Source of the DNA: Maridesulfovibrio salexigens DSM 2638
GTDB taxonomy: Bacteria; Desulfobacterota; Desulfovibrionia; Desulfovibrionales; Desulfovibrionaceae
Direction of reading: 5' to 3'
NCBI RefSeq assembly: GCF_000023445.1
Contig: NC_012881.1
Span: forward strand, 2,237,501 to 2,301,500
DNA length: 64,000 bases
Positions 9,036-17,513 of the stretch are shown here, piece by piece; positions within the stretch are counted from its first letter, which is position 1, and each line of letters begins with the position of its first letter. The notes below the pieces were generated by a model. The model was not told the origin of the DNA and did not search any database. It saw only the letters and a list, made by a program, of their open reading frames with translations. A program made the position numbers and the translations under genes.

Positions 9036-10352
9036 ATGGCTAAGAAAAAAAGTCGTATCGGACAGATTCTCCTACTGATGATTCTAGCTGCTGTAATTGG
9101 CACAGGGGCTTACCTGCTCTACAAGGATACTACAGCACCCCAGGCAGCTTTGACTCCGGCGAACGGATTCGTCACCTATGAGACCCCTATCAACGTAAAT
9201 ATCAGCGACACACAATCCGGACTTAAGGCGGTTAAGATCGTACTTTCTCAAGGAGAGAAAAAGCTGACTCTCACTGAAAAGAATCTTCCCAAAGGAAGCT
9301 TCGATTACAATGAAGACATTCTGATTAAGAAAAAACAGATTAAGGAAGGACCGTTTGAACTGGCAGTTTGGGCTGTTGATACCTCCCTTGCCGGATTCGG
9401 CAGCGGTAATGCTGTAATTGCACGAGGCAACTACACCCTTGATACCATCGCGCCTAAAATTACCGTTCAGACCACAACCCACAATTTTAATCAGGGCGGC
9501 TGTGGACTGCTGATCTACAATGTTGATGAAACTCCGTCCAAAACCGGTGTTCAGGTTAACGATGATTTCTTTCCGGGCTATAAGCAGCCGGATGGAACTT
9601 ATGCCTGCCTTTTTGCAATGCCCTACTACACCGACAAAAAAGATTTTAATCCGGTGCTTATTGCGGAAGATGCGGCAGGCAATGTACGCAAAGGTTCATT
9701 CTGGTACCATGCCAACGGTAAAACCTACCGTCATGACCGTATCAACATTTCCGACCGTTTCCTGAACACTAAAATGCCGCAGTTTGAGGGAGATTATCCC
9801 GGTCTGCCCAGTCAGGTGCAGCTTTTCCTGAAGGTAAACCGCGAACTGCGCAAGAAAAACCGTGCCGAACTCCATCGTGTTGCTAAAGAAACCTCCCCGA
9901 CCTTCCTTTTCGAAGGTAGTTTTAAGAGACTGCCCAATGCTGCAACCCGTGCAGGATTCGGCGACAAACGCAGCTACTACTATTCAGGTAAAGTCATCGA
10001 TAAGCAGACCCATCTGGGAATTGACCTTGCCAGCACCCGTCAGGCTCCGATTCCGGCTGCAAACAACGGACGGGTTGTGCTTGCTGAATCAGACTTCGGC
10101 ATCTACGGCAATGCAGTCATCATTGATCACGGCCTCGGTTTGCAGAGCCTCTACTCTCACCTGAGCCAGATTAATGTAGAACCCGGAGATATGGTTGAGA
10201 GAGGCCAGATTATCGGTAAAACCGGAGCCACAGGCATGGCTGGAGGAGACCACCTGCACTACGGTGTCATATGCGCCGGTATCCCGGTTAATCCTGTCGA
10301 ATGGTGGGATGGACGCTGGATCAAAAACAATATCACCAGCAAATTGAAATAA
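9036..10352 (+). CDS. Membrane-anchored M23 family metallopeptidase
   Basis: The 438-residue protein has an N-terminal membrane anchor (about residues 8-27), Ig-like extracellular modules (about residues 35-230), and an M23/LytM domain (about residues 325-430). The zinc motifs are intact: HLGID (His and Asp ligands) and HLHYG, with SLYSHLS between them. M23 enzymes cut the peptide cross-links of peptidoglycan. It probably remodels the cell wall in the periplasm. AAGGATAT precedes the ATG. It stands as a single gene, divergent from the hydrogenase operon across 284 bases, and ends at a strong terminator. Confidence 0.88.
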   Translation: MAKKKSRIGQILLLMILAAVIGTGAYLLYKDTTAPQAALTPANGFVTYETPINVNISDTQSGLKAVKIVLSQGEKKLTLTEKNLPKGSFDYNEDILIKKKQIKEGPFELAVWAVDTSLAGFGSGNAVIARGNYTLDTIAPKITVQTTTHNFNQGGCGLLIYNVDETPSKTGVQVNDDFFPGYKQPDGTYACLFAMPYYTDKKDFNPVLIAEDAAGNVRKGSFWYHANGKTYRHDRINISDRFLNTKMPQFEGDYPGLPSQVQLFLKVNRELRKKNRAELHRVAKETSPTFLFEGSFKRLPNAATRAGFGDKRSYYYSGKVIDKQTHLGIDLASTRQAPIPAANNGRVVLAESDFGIYGNAVIIDHGLGLQSLYSHLSQINVEPGDMVERGQIIGKTGATGMAGGDHLHYGVICAGIPVNPVEWWDGRWIKNNITSKLK

Positions 10353-10376
10353 AAAACTAAGGCTATTGAAAAAAGA

Positions 10377-10411
10377 AAGTCCCGGACAGAAATTGTCCGG
10401 GACTTTTTTAA
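10377..10411. terminator. Bidirectional rho-independent terminator
   Basis: AAGTCCCGGACA and TGTCCGGGACTT form a 12-bp stem with a 6-base loop, with A-rich sequence on one side and T-rich on the other. It serves both the M23 peptidase gene and the converging YibE/F gene, whose stop codon lies in its right arm. Confidence 0.9.
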
Positions 10412-11544
10412 TTGGATGCTTTTTTGATTTCCTTAAATCCGCACAAGATAAAACCTGCTAGTATTGCCGTGATCGGTGCAACCAGCACCAAGCCGACACT
10501 CCCTACCAAAGTTCGAAAAATCTCCGCCGCCACCAGCTTAAAGTTAAGCATACGGGTAAAAGATGTTCCCTTGGTGACAAAAAGCATTAGCATGGTCAGG
10601 TAACCGCCGGAATATGCCAGCAGTAACGTGGTAGTCATTGTTCCGGTAACCATACGACCAACGTTGAATCCGGACTTGATTAATTCATTGCGGGTAATAT
10701 CGGGCTTCTTATCCAAAACTTCATTCATGGAAGCGGCTACATCCATTGCAATATCCATAGCTGCACCTGAAGCACCCAAAATGACCGAAGCATAAAAGAT
10801 ATCAAGCAGATCCAGTGTGTAGTGACCGGAAAAAATAAGCATGGTCGCAAACGGCGCTGTCATGCCCGCCATCTTGAGTTTCGCCCCAAAGAAGAGAGTC
10901 AGCCCCAAAGCCAGCAACAAGCCGCTTAGAGTTCCCAAAATAGCCACCACAGTAACCCGCGAGAATCCCGCAACACATGTGATGATCACTACAGTGAGCA
11001 ACGTAAGAGTAACTACAGTCAACAGGATCGGACTGCCGCCGCCGAGCAAGCCGGGTATGAAAAATTTCCAGATGATGTAAAAACTGGTGATAAAGCTGAA
11101 CAGGGCTTTGAGTCCGATTGAACGGGCATAAATCAGCAGAATAACCACAAACAGACCGAACAGGGCCAGTTCCCAACCCTGCCGATACTGGTTAACAGCA
11201 CGCGCTTCCACGGCTTTTCCGTCATTGATGCGCACAGCCATAAGTATGGTATCGCCGGGATGGAAGATTTCGTCCATTTCCGGCTGCCCGGTTAACTGGT
11301 TGACGCCGATGACAGTCTGACCTTTAACCTCACCTTCCATTAAGATCGCGGTTACGTGCTGCCCGCCGATACGGGCCGTTCCCATTTCCACCAGTGCGGA
11401 GTTATCCACACCGGTAACAGTGGCGCGCAACTCATGCATGCCCGAGTACGGATCAGGACCAGCGTGCTCATATTTCAGAAGTCCGATAATTCCGACAATC
11501 ATCAGGACAAAAAATATCGGAGATATAAACCTTTTCATGGACAC
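10408..11544 (-). CDS. YibE/F family multi-pass membrane protein
   Basis: The 378-residue protein has an N-terminal membrane helix (about residues 7-22), a small beta-rich extracytoplasmic domain (about residues 35-120), then about seven hydrophobic helices. The stretches YARSIGLKALFSF and the GASGAAMDIAMDVAASM motif are typical of the YibE/F family (PF07907), whose function is not established. It is a single-gene unit between terminators. The start is an ATG at 11538 or 11544; the later one has AGGTG upstream at suitable distance. Confidence 0.85.
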   Translation of the reverse strand: MSMKRFISPIFFVLMIVGIIGLLKYEHAGPDPYSGMHELRATVTGVDNSALVEMGTARIGGQHVTAILMEGEVKGQTVIGVNQLTGQPEMDEIFHPGDTILMAVRINDGKAVEARAVNQYRQGWELALFGLFVVILLIYARSIGLKALFSFITSFYIIWKFFIPGLLGGGSPILLTVVTLTLLTVVIITCVAGFSRVTVVAILGTLSGLLLALGLTLFFGAKLKMAGMTAPFATMLIFSGHYTLDLLDIFYASVILGASGAAMDIAMDVAASMNEVLDKKPDITRNELIKSGFNVGRMVTGTMTTTLLLAYSGGYLTMLMLFVTKGTSFTRMLNFKLVAAEIFRTLVGSVGLVLVAPITAILAGFILCGFKEIKKASN

Positions 11545-11590
11545 CTCATTAATAAGCAGACAGCTGAGAAAGTGCCAGATGCAAGAAACT

Positions 11591-11644
11591 AAAAAAAGAC
11601 TGGAACGATGCGTATACAGACATACGTGAGTTTCAGCCTTTTTT
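11591..11644. terminator. Long imperfect hairpin, probable terminator
   Basis: AAAAAAAGACTGGA pairs, with one mismatch, with TTTCAGCCTTTTTT. An inner CGTAT/ATACG stem sits between them. Runs of A and T at both ends allow action on either strand; it lies downstream of phoA. Confidence 0.6.
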
Positions 11645-11682
11645 GCAGTGACGCCGCAGATGGTGCTTTATCAGCTGTCTGA

Positions 11683-11704
11683 GGCCCCCGCCCAAGCGGG
11701 GACC
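11683..11704 (-). terminator. GC-rich hairpin downstream of phoA
   Basis: GGCCCCCGC pairs with GCGGGGACC with one mismatch. There is no T-run directly after it on the minus strand, so it may act as an mRNA 3'-end stabiliser ahead of the terminator at 11591-11644. Confidence 0.45.
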
Positions 11705-11735
11705 TTATCAAAACAGATTCTTTCAACTAATATAA

Positions 11736-13295
11736 TTACTTGTTGTAAGGAATCTTAGCGTATTTTTCCTGAGGACCGTAGGTTTTACCCAGCAGAGCCT
11801 TGGAATCGGTGTGCTTGACGTCAGAAAGCTTAACTTCCATGACTTCAGCCATACGATTGGGGATATCGGTGTTATCGATGAAGCCGTTGAACTTCTCGGC
11901 ACCTACACCGATGGAGGTTGCGGGAATGAATGTTCCGGTGTGAACGAAAGAGGTCCAGAACATGCGTGCACGCTGAGAAATCAGGTCGGTAACAGCAACC
12001 ATAGTCGGGGTGTAAGCATAACCGTAGTTGGTCTGCTTGTCCGCAGGCAGGTGCTGGTTTTTGTCCTGAACAACCATTGCATCAGCAAGGATTTTGTCTT
12101 CAGCAGGAGTGCGATCAGTCAGGCCCCACTCTTTTTCAACGTATGCGATGAAAGCAGCGTGACGCTTTTTGAGATCAGACTCTTTCGCACAGAGCTTGTT
12201 GTAGTATCTGTCGAGGTTATCTTCAGCGGAAACCTGAACTTTTTCGAGTTCTTTGAGGTTGAGGAAGTAACCCTTGGAGTCCATGGAGATACCCAGAGCA
12301 ACACCACCGGTTTCGTGGTCGGCAGCTGTTACGATAAGGGTTTCTTCAGGGTGCTTCAGGTAGAAGTCGTATGCAACTTTAACTGCTTCATCCATAGCGA
12401 TGGTGTCCATGATAGTGGACTTTGCATCGTGAGCGTGAGCAGCGTGGTCAATACGTCCGCCTTCAACCATCAGGAAGAAAGGCTTGTCCTGAGCGGAGAG
12501 AGACTGAACAGCCTTCTCGGTCAGTTCGTAGAGAGCAGGCAGTTTGTTTTCGGTCATCTTGCTGTTACGGCGCTCAACTTCGTAAGGAAGGTGGCTGTAG
12601 GTCAGAGCTGCGAAAACCTTTTCGCCTTTTTTAGGCTTGTAAGCACGGAAAGCATCGCGGGTGGAATCACCAACGAAAGTCTTATAGCCTTTGTCTGCAA
12701 ACATCTTAACTACGTCTACATCGTCTTTACGCTTGGACTTCAGACCTTCAGCATTGTCCTTTGCAACGAAATGGCGGTAGCCGCCACCAGCGAAGAAATC
12801 AAAGCCGGATTTGGCCTGATCGATAGCAATTTCGTTTGCTGCGTTACGATCGGGGTTGTGAGCAGAGAAAGAAGCAGGAGTAGCGTGGGTAAGACGGGTG
12901 GAGGTAACGATACCTACAGCGTAGCCGTTTTCCTTAGCAGCTTCAGCGATGGACTTGATGTTGGAACCATCGGGAAGTTTACCGATGTAGCCGTTTGTGG
13001 TTTTGAAACCACATGCCAGCGCGGTACCGCCTGCTGCGGAGTCGGTGATCAGGGTGTTGTCAGAATAAGTGGTAACCAGTGCAGACTGAGGAAAAGTGTT
13101 CATGATCAGCTTAGCTTCAGCGTCATTCTTTTCCATTTTGTTGTACAGTTCTGCTGCCATCCGCTGGGTGGGTCCAAGACCATCACCGATGAAGTAAAAC
13201 ACGTACTTGGGCGCACCTGCAAATGCGGTAGCCGCAACCATTGCCAGACAGACCGCCAGAACCAACGGGCGAACAATCCTTCTAAACATTTTCAC
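11736..13295 (-). CDS. phoA: Alkaline phosphatase
   Basis: The 519-residue protein has a signal peptide (cleavage near AFA-GAP, residue 27) and the alkaline phosphatase fold. FIGDGLG carries the first metal-binding Asp (about residue 38). TDSAAGGTA carries the nucleophilic Ser86. HATPASFSAHNPDR, EGGRIDHAAHAHD and AADHETGG carry the remaining zinc and magnesium ligands. It removes phosphate from organic phosphate esters in the periplasm, which supplies phosphate under limitation. AGGAAT lies before the ATG. It is monocistronic. A tandem 11-base repeat resembling a Pho box lies about 315 bases upstream, which would imply a long leader. Confidence 0.92.
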   Translation of the reverse strand: MKMFRRIVRPLVLAVCLAMVAATAFAGAPKYVFYFIGDGLGPTQRMAAELYNKMEKNDAEAKLIMNTFPQSALVTTYSDNTLITDSAAGGTALACGFKTTNGYIGKLPDGSNIKSIAEAAKENGYAVGIVTSTRLTHATPASFSAHNPDRNAANEIAIDQAKSGFDFFAGGGYRHFVAKDNAEGLKSKRKDDVDVVKMFADKGYKTFVGDSTRDAFRAYKPKKGEKVFAALTYSHLPYEVERRNSKMTENKLPALYELTEKAVQSLSAQDKPFFLMVEGGRIDHAAHAHDAKSTIMDTIAMDEAVKVAYDFYLKHPEETLIVTAADHETGGVALGISMDSKGYFLNLKELEKVQVSAEDNLDRYYNKLCAKESDLKKRHAAFIAYVEKEWGLTDRTPAEDKILADAMVVQDKNQHLPADKQTNYGYAYTPTMVAVTDLISQRARMFWTSFVHTGTFIPATSIGVGAEKFNGFIDNTDIPNRMAEVMEVKLSDVKHTDSKALLGKTYGPQEKYAKIPYNK

Positions 13296-13803
13296 ATTCC
13301 TTACCGTTTAGAGTTATGCTTCATGCTGAAAAAACAGCACGAAGCTGCAATGCTCCCCTCGTAAAAATTCACAGCATCACTCCACGCCGCAAATCAACGA
13401 AGGTCACAATTCAACATTGCATATAGGTAATTGCGAAGTTCAGGCAGGATCAGCCCGCATTTTAATGATCCTCCGACTCCCAAAAAGGAGCCCTTCAAAA
13501 CCCACAGCAACAACACAAAATTTCTGCTTTTTTATGAGAAATTTGAACCACTTTAGAGTTATTAAAGTTATTGTCAATAGGGGTTTTGTGACTCAATAAC
13601 GAGAAAAGATCGTAACACAACTGTAACAAACTGAAATTTCATTTCTATTTCGTGTTGAAAAAATTAACTAAAATTAGAATTATTTTCTTATTAACGTCAA
13701 TTTCATCGTCAAATGAGCCAAATCTGTCTCATTTCGAAAGTTTCACACCATAAACGTCAGCCTAAAATTCAAATACGAACCAAATTAGTTCATATTTGAA
13801 AGA
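13296..13803. other. AT-rich intergenic region upstream of phoA
   Basis: No gene is seen in these 508 bases. Besides the Pho-box-like repeat at 13612-13627, the region is AT-rich and lacks a clear terminator for phoA's upstream neighbour on the minus strand, the ABC ATPase gene that ends at 13804. Confidence 0.5.
13612..13627 (-). promoter_or_regulatory. Candidate Pho box (PhoB-type direct repeat)
   Basis: On the minus strand GTTACAGTTGTGTTAC contains two GTTAC cores exactly 11 bases apart, flanked by TTT-G and TGT-G. The 11-base spacing is that of PhoB half-sites, but the core differs from the enteric CTGTCAT. It lies about 315 bases upstream of the phoA start. Confidence 0.4.
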
Positions 13804-14598
13804 CTAATTATTCATATGCTCATCAGATTTGCAAACATGCCGAGGCAACACCATTCTGGTGGAATCAACTTCGCGAACCCTGCAAACATCTTCATAAATT
13901 TCATCAAGAATGCTGTCACAAAATATTTCAGAAGGCCTACCCTTGCTTACAAGACGCTGCTTTCCAAGGACGACCACATTGTCGCAAAACCAGAGCACAT
14001 GGTTCGGATCATGTGTGCAAGCAACAATGGTTGTTCCATTATCAGCAATCTGCCTAAGTATATTCATAATTTTCAATTGATTGCTGAAGTCTAATGCAGA
14101 TGTTGGCTCATCAAGGAAAAGCAACGGAGTTTCCTGCGCGACAGCCCGCGCAATCAATACCATTTGGCGCTGCCCTCCGCTGAGACGGCTATAGGGCTCA
14201 TCAGCAAGCTCGCTGACCCCGATAAGCTCCATAGCTTCCATTGCTTTCAGCTTGTGATCTTTTGAAACGCCAAAGAAACCGGAAATATGCGGAGTACGTC
14301 CCATAAGAACAACATCCTTGACCAGATATGGAAATGGAGGTTTATGCTCCTGTGGCACATAGGAAACCATCTTAGCCATTGAACGTATGGATTCGCGACC
14401 AATATCACGACCATTGATATGGATATTTCCGGAGCTGCTTTTCAGAAACTTCAGACAGCATTTGAATAGCGTTGTTTTGCCGCATCCGTTCGGCCCAAAA
14501 AGGCCGCAAATCTCGCCTTTTGCAACTTCAAAATTGATGCTATCCAACACCCTGTAACCATTATCATATTCAAAAGACAAATTTTCCACTTTCAGCAT
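13804..14598 (-). CDS. ABC transporter ATPase, iron-complex/cobalamin type
   Basis: This 264-residue nucleotide-binding subunit has Walker A GPNGCGKTT (residues 35-43), Q-loop YVPQEHKPP, signature LSGGQRQM (about residue 141), Walker B LLFLDEPTSALD and the switch His in VACTHDPNH. It is of the FecE/FhuC/BtuD class. It would power import of an iron chelate, haem or corrinoid through the permease encoded 2 bases upstream. It is the last gene of a three-gene operon (binding protein, permease, ATPase). Confidence 0.93.
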   Translation of the reverse strand: MLKVENLSFEYDNGYRVLDSINFEVAKGEICGLFGPNGCGKTTLFKCCLKFLKSSSGNIHINGRDIGRESIRSMAKMVSYVPQEHKPPFPYLVKDVVLMGRTPHISGFFGVSKDHKLKAMEAMELIGVSELADEPYSRLSGGQRQMVLIARAVAQETPLLFLDEPTSALDFSNQLKIMNILRQIADNGTTIVACTHDPNHVLWFCDNVVVLGKQRLVSKGRPSEIFCDSILDEIYEDVCRVREVDSTRMVLPRHVCKSDEHMNN

Positions 14599-14600
14599 AC

Positions 14601-15683
14601 TTATCCTCCGAAGGCAGACTTGCCTTTACTTCTCAGTAAATAGATCAGATATGGTGCACCGAGTATTGAAGCGACAATCCCAACCGGAATTTCAGACGTA
14701 GTGAGGTTGCGGGACAGTGTATCGCAAAAGACAAGATACATGCTGCCCATAATAGCCGCTGCAGGCAGCATGAACCTGTGGTCAGGCCCGATAATCATTC
14801 TTGCTGCATGGGGCATCATAAGACCTACCCAGGCAATAATTCCGACTACGGAAACAGAAAGTGCAGTCATGAGAGTAGCCAACAGGATGAAAATTGATTT
14901 ATAGAATTCGGGATTAATCCCCAGTGTGCGGGCTTCTTCGTCACCCATGGAAATTATATTCAGCTTCCAGCTCATTGTCAGCAGCAGGAATGTTATCGCA
15001 AGCACCACCGGCAGAACCAATTCAACATCTTTCCAGACAGCGTAGTAAAAACCGCCCATAAGCCAGAAAACAATCTCACGCAGAGCAGCATCTGCCGCGA
15101 GGTACTTCAGAATTGAAAGCATAGCTGAAAACAACGCCCCGACAATCACCCCGGCCAGAATCAGTGTTACGATTGGAGTCTCTCCACGCACACGGGCCAA
15201 GCCATAAGCTCCGAAAACAGCTACCAATGAAAAAACAAAAGCCGAAAGCTGCAAGGAGAACAAAAAGGTAGGCAACACAATTGCTAACGCAGCACCGAAC
15301 GCTGCACCCGATGATGCCCCCAAAATATAAGGTTCCACTAATGGGTTTTTAAAACACCCCTGAAACACTCCCCCAGAAATAGCCAAAGCCGCACCTACGC
15401 CTGTAGCCAGCAGGATACGGGGCATTCGAATATCCCACACAACGGTATTATGCAGCCTGCTTATTGCGGAAACATCACCACCAGGAAGAAGGTGAGCAGC
15501 GAGAACATCCAGTACATTTGTCAACTTTAGCCCAAACGGGCCGACTACAGCGGAACCGGCAATCGTCAACAGCAAACAAATGAACAGCCCACCGACAATC
15601 AGCCCCTTGCTTCCTTCTTTAAAATCGCAGACAGCGGGAGAAACCTCCCCGCTGTCTGCAACTGCTGAATATGAACTTGCCAT
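14601..15683 (-). CDS. FecCD/BtuC family ABC permease
   Basis: The 360-residue protein has about ten hydrophobic helices and the hallmarks of the FecCD family: WDIRMPRILLATGVGAALAISG near residues 87-108, KNPLVEPYILGASSGAAFGA, and a C-terminal VGLMMPHAARMIIGPDHR coupling segment. It forms the membrane channel of a type II importer. It is placed 6 bases after the binding-protein gene and 2 bases before the ATPase gene. No TonB-dependent receptor is encoded beside it. Confidence 0.93.
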   Translation of the reverse strand: MASSYSAVADSGEVSPAVCDFKEGSKGLIVGGLFICLLLTIAGSAVVGPFGLKLTNVLDVLAAHLLPGGDVSAISRLHNTVVWDIRMPRILLATGVGAALAISGGVFQGCFKNPLVEPYILGASSGAAFGAALAIVLPTFLFSLQLSAFVFSLVAVFGAYGLARVRGETPIVTLILAGVIVGALFSAMLSILKYLAADAALREIVFWLMGGFYYAVWKDVELVLPVVLAITFLLLTMSWKLNIISMGDEEARTLGINPEFYKSIFILLATLMTALSVSVVGIIAWVGLMMPHAARMIIGPDHRFMLPAAAIMGSMYLVFCDTLSRNLTTSEIPVGIVASILGAPYLIYLLRSKGKSAFGG

Positions 15684-15689
15684 AGCGGC

Positions 15690-16922
15690 TTACCAGCCCT
15701 CTTCCACTGTCCAGTCCAACCACTGGGTTGAACGTAATCCCCGGGCAGCAGATTCATCGGCGCCGTAAACGTTCTTATAGAAGTCGAGAACCCATTCACT
15801 GATTTTAATATCCTTGAACAACTCAGGATGGCAGGCTTTTGCCATAATCATTATTTCAATCGGATATTCAATACGCTTGGCGCAATTGCAGGGAGTCCAT
15901 GGAAGTGCCACTACCCTGCGATTCTTCACCGCTTTCAAGCCGGAAAGACGGGTGTAATAAGGAGCGGTATAAAGTTCCTTGGGAGGATGGTAGCCCCATG
16001 CAGTAGGCAGTACGATAACATCGGGATCCATAGCGAAGACCTGCTCGGTGTTAACAACTGAAAAACTGCCGCCACCTTCATAGGCATTTCTGGCTTTGAC
16101 TATATTCTCTAGGAAATATGACTCAATAGTATCTTTGCCATGCGTTGTTCCTGCTCCGCCTTCACCTCGTGCTTTGGGACTTAAACCGAACAGGAGAACT
16201 TTAGGTCTTTGTTCCTCTGTTACCTTTGCCGTGCGTTCACGAACCATATCAACTACACTTTCAAGGTACTGAGACAGCTTCAATGCTTCCTTGTTTTTAT
16301 CAAAGACCTCACCGACAACCCGGATTTCTTCGCTGATATTCTTGATATCAGGTGAACAGAAAGCAGGAGGACCGTTGAGCACAACCAGCGGAATTCCAAG
16401 CGCTTCAATCATTTGGATATGCCTTTTCAAGGCCTCGCTTTTATTTTTGGAAGTCTTTGAATAGCAGGAACCGACTCGCAGAAAAATCAAATCAGGTTGC
16501 AGCTTGGCCAGCTCTTCAAAATTGATGGATTTACCGTAGGTGGACATATAGGGAAGCCCCCTAAGCCACGGATTCAAGAAACTGACCGGATTGGTACCGT
16601 TCATGTAAGTATACTCCTCACCATTAACAGTGGGATAAGAATACTTAAATACTTTCACCGGACAATGAGACCCCAAAGCAATGATCCTGTCTTGAACACC
16701 AAAAACTGTCATAACTCCGGCGCTGAAACCGTCATCAAGAGTTATCACCCTTTTAGGAGAAGCTGGAATTTCAACCAGTTTCCCCCGCATATCTGTAACC
16801 ATTTTTGTGTCAGCCATGCATGCAGCGGCCATACCTGCAACTAAAGCAAGACTACAGATCACAATTCGAAAAGACTTCACCACATACCTGTTTTTATCAA
16901 CCTTCACAGCAGAATACTCCAT
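15690..16922 (-). CDS. Periplasmic substrate-binding protein, iron-complex ABC importer
   Basis: The 410-residue protein has a signal segment (hydrophobic core about residues 19-35, cleavage near CMA-DTK) and a PF01497-type fold starting at KMVTDMRGKLVEIPASPKRVI. Typical features are LDDGFSAGVMTVFGV, KLQPDLIF and MDPDVIVLP. Several cysteines in the mature part (SCYSK, FCSPD, TPCNCAK, AKACHPE) are unusual for siderophore-binding proteins and could hint at another ligand; this is inference. The ATG at 16922 has no good ribosome site. A GTG at 16907 has GGAG 9 bases upstream and is an alternative start. Confidence 0.85.
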   Translation of the reverse strand: MEYSAVKVDKNRYVVKSFRIVICSLALVAGMAAACMADTKMVTDMRGKLVEIPASPKRVITLDDGFSAGVMTVFGVQDRIIALGSHCPVKVFKYSYPTVNGEEYTYMNGTNPVSFLNPWLRGLPYMSTYGKSINFEELAKLQPDLIFLRVGSCYSKTSKNKSEALKRHIQMIEALGIPLVVLNGPPAFCSPDIKNISEEIRVVGEVFDKNKEALKLSQYLESVVDMVRERTAKVTEEQRPKVLLFGLSPKARGEGGAGTTHGKDTIESYFLENIVKARNAYEGGGSFSVVNTEQVFAMDPDVIVLPTAWGYHPPKELYTAPYYTRLSGLKAVKNRRVVALPWTPCNCAKRIEYPIEIMIMAKACHPELFKDIKISEWVLDFYKNVYGADESAARGLRSTQWLDWTVEEGW

Positions 16923-16964
16923 AGTTAGTTAGCGATTAATTTTATGAATTTGGAATATGTAACA

Positions 16965-16993
16965 CTGCTAGCTTGTGAAAAATGAAGTGTCAA
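16965..16993 (-). promoter_or_regulatory. Possible sigma-70 promoter for the ABC importer operon
   Basis: TTGACA (16988-16993, minus strand) is followed after 17 bases by TAGCAG, a weak -10. It lies about 45 bases upstream of the binding-protein gene. The rest of 16923-17222 shows no gene and no convincing Fur box. A TATAAT at 17167-17172 may serve the small secreted-protein gene. Confidence 0.4.
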
Positions 16994-17222
16994 TTTGTTT
17001 CGGCGGAATAAACGCTCACTCTTAATCTAAGACATTTTGTCAGGCTCTACCGTCTAACCGAAACTTCAAAAATCGATTATTTTTCCTAGCTGATCAGATT
17101 TGAGATCACTTCGCTTCAAGCATCCTCTTGAATTATTGGAAATACAATTCAACGGTCCGTATTTTGTATAATTTCATACGACAAGGGGAGAAAATTTCCG
17201 CAACTCAAAGGGAAGGTGGAAT

Positions 17223-17513
17223 ATGTGGAAATCAATAGTAGTTACAACAGCCCTGCTGTTCTTCGGCTCTAACAACCTCTTTGCTGCTGACTTCGGGTAT
17301 ATTGAAGAAAATAAACCAAATGAAAAACAAACAGTCGCAAGTATGGAAAAAGAATTCTCATTTACAGACTTTGTAACGGGATTAGACATAACAGATGACA
17401 TGAAAACAGGGTTAATTTTCGGCCTGGATAACCAGAACATAGATTTACATGCCGGGCCTGACGCACCTCCCAGCTCTATGGGGCTTGGATTGGGATTCAG
17501 CTTCAGCTTCTAA
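17223..17513 (+). CDS. Small secreted protein, 96 aa, unknown function
   Basis: The open frame has a good ribosome site (AAGGTGG, 5 bases from ATG) and a signal peptide with cleavage near LFA-ADF (residue 21). The mature protein has about 75 residues, is acidic in its first half, and ends in a glycine/phenylalanine stretch GLGLGFSFSF. A C-terminal Phe after alternating hydrophobic residues recalls the last strand of outer-membrane proteins, but the protein is too short for a barrel. Its stop overlaps the end of the converging serine hydrolase gene by 4 bases. I do not recognise a family. Confidence 0.65.
   Translation: MWKSIVVTTALLFFGSNNLFAADFGYIEENKPNEKQTVASMEKEFSFTDFVTGLDITDDMKTGLIFGLDNQNIDLHAGPDAPPSSMGLGLGFSFSF

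Noticed and set aside
11811-13364. Long open frame (517 codons) on the plus strand across phoA
   Set aside because: It is complementary to a full alkaline phosphatase gene, has no recognisable domain and is Val/Phe/Cys-rich in the way antisense frames are.
16923-17222. Possible Fur box before the iron-type importer
   Set aside because: No stretch comes close to the 19-bp Fur consensus or its GATAAT hexamers.
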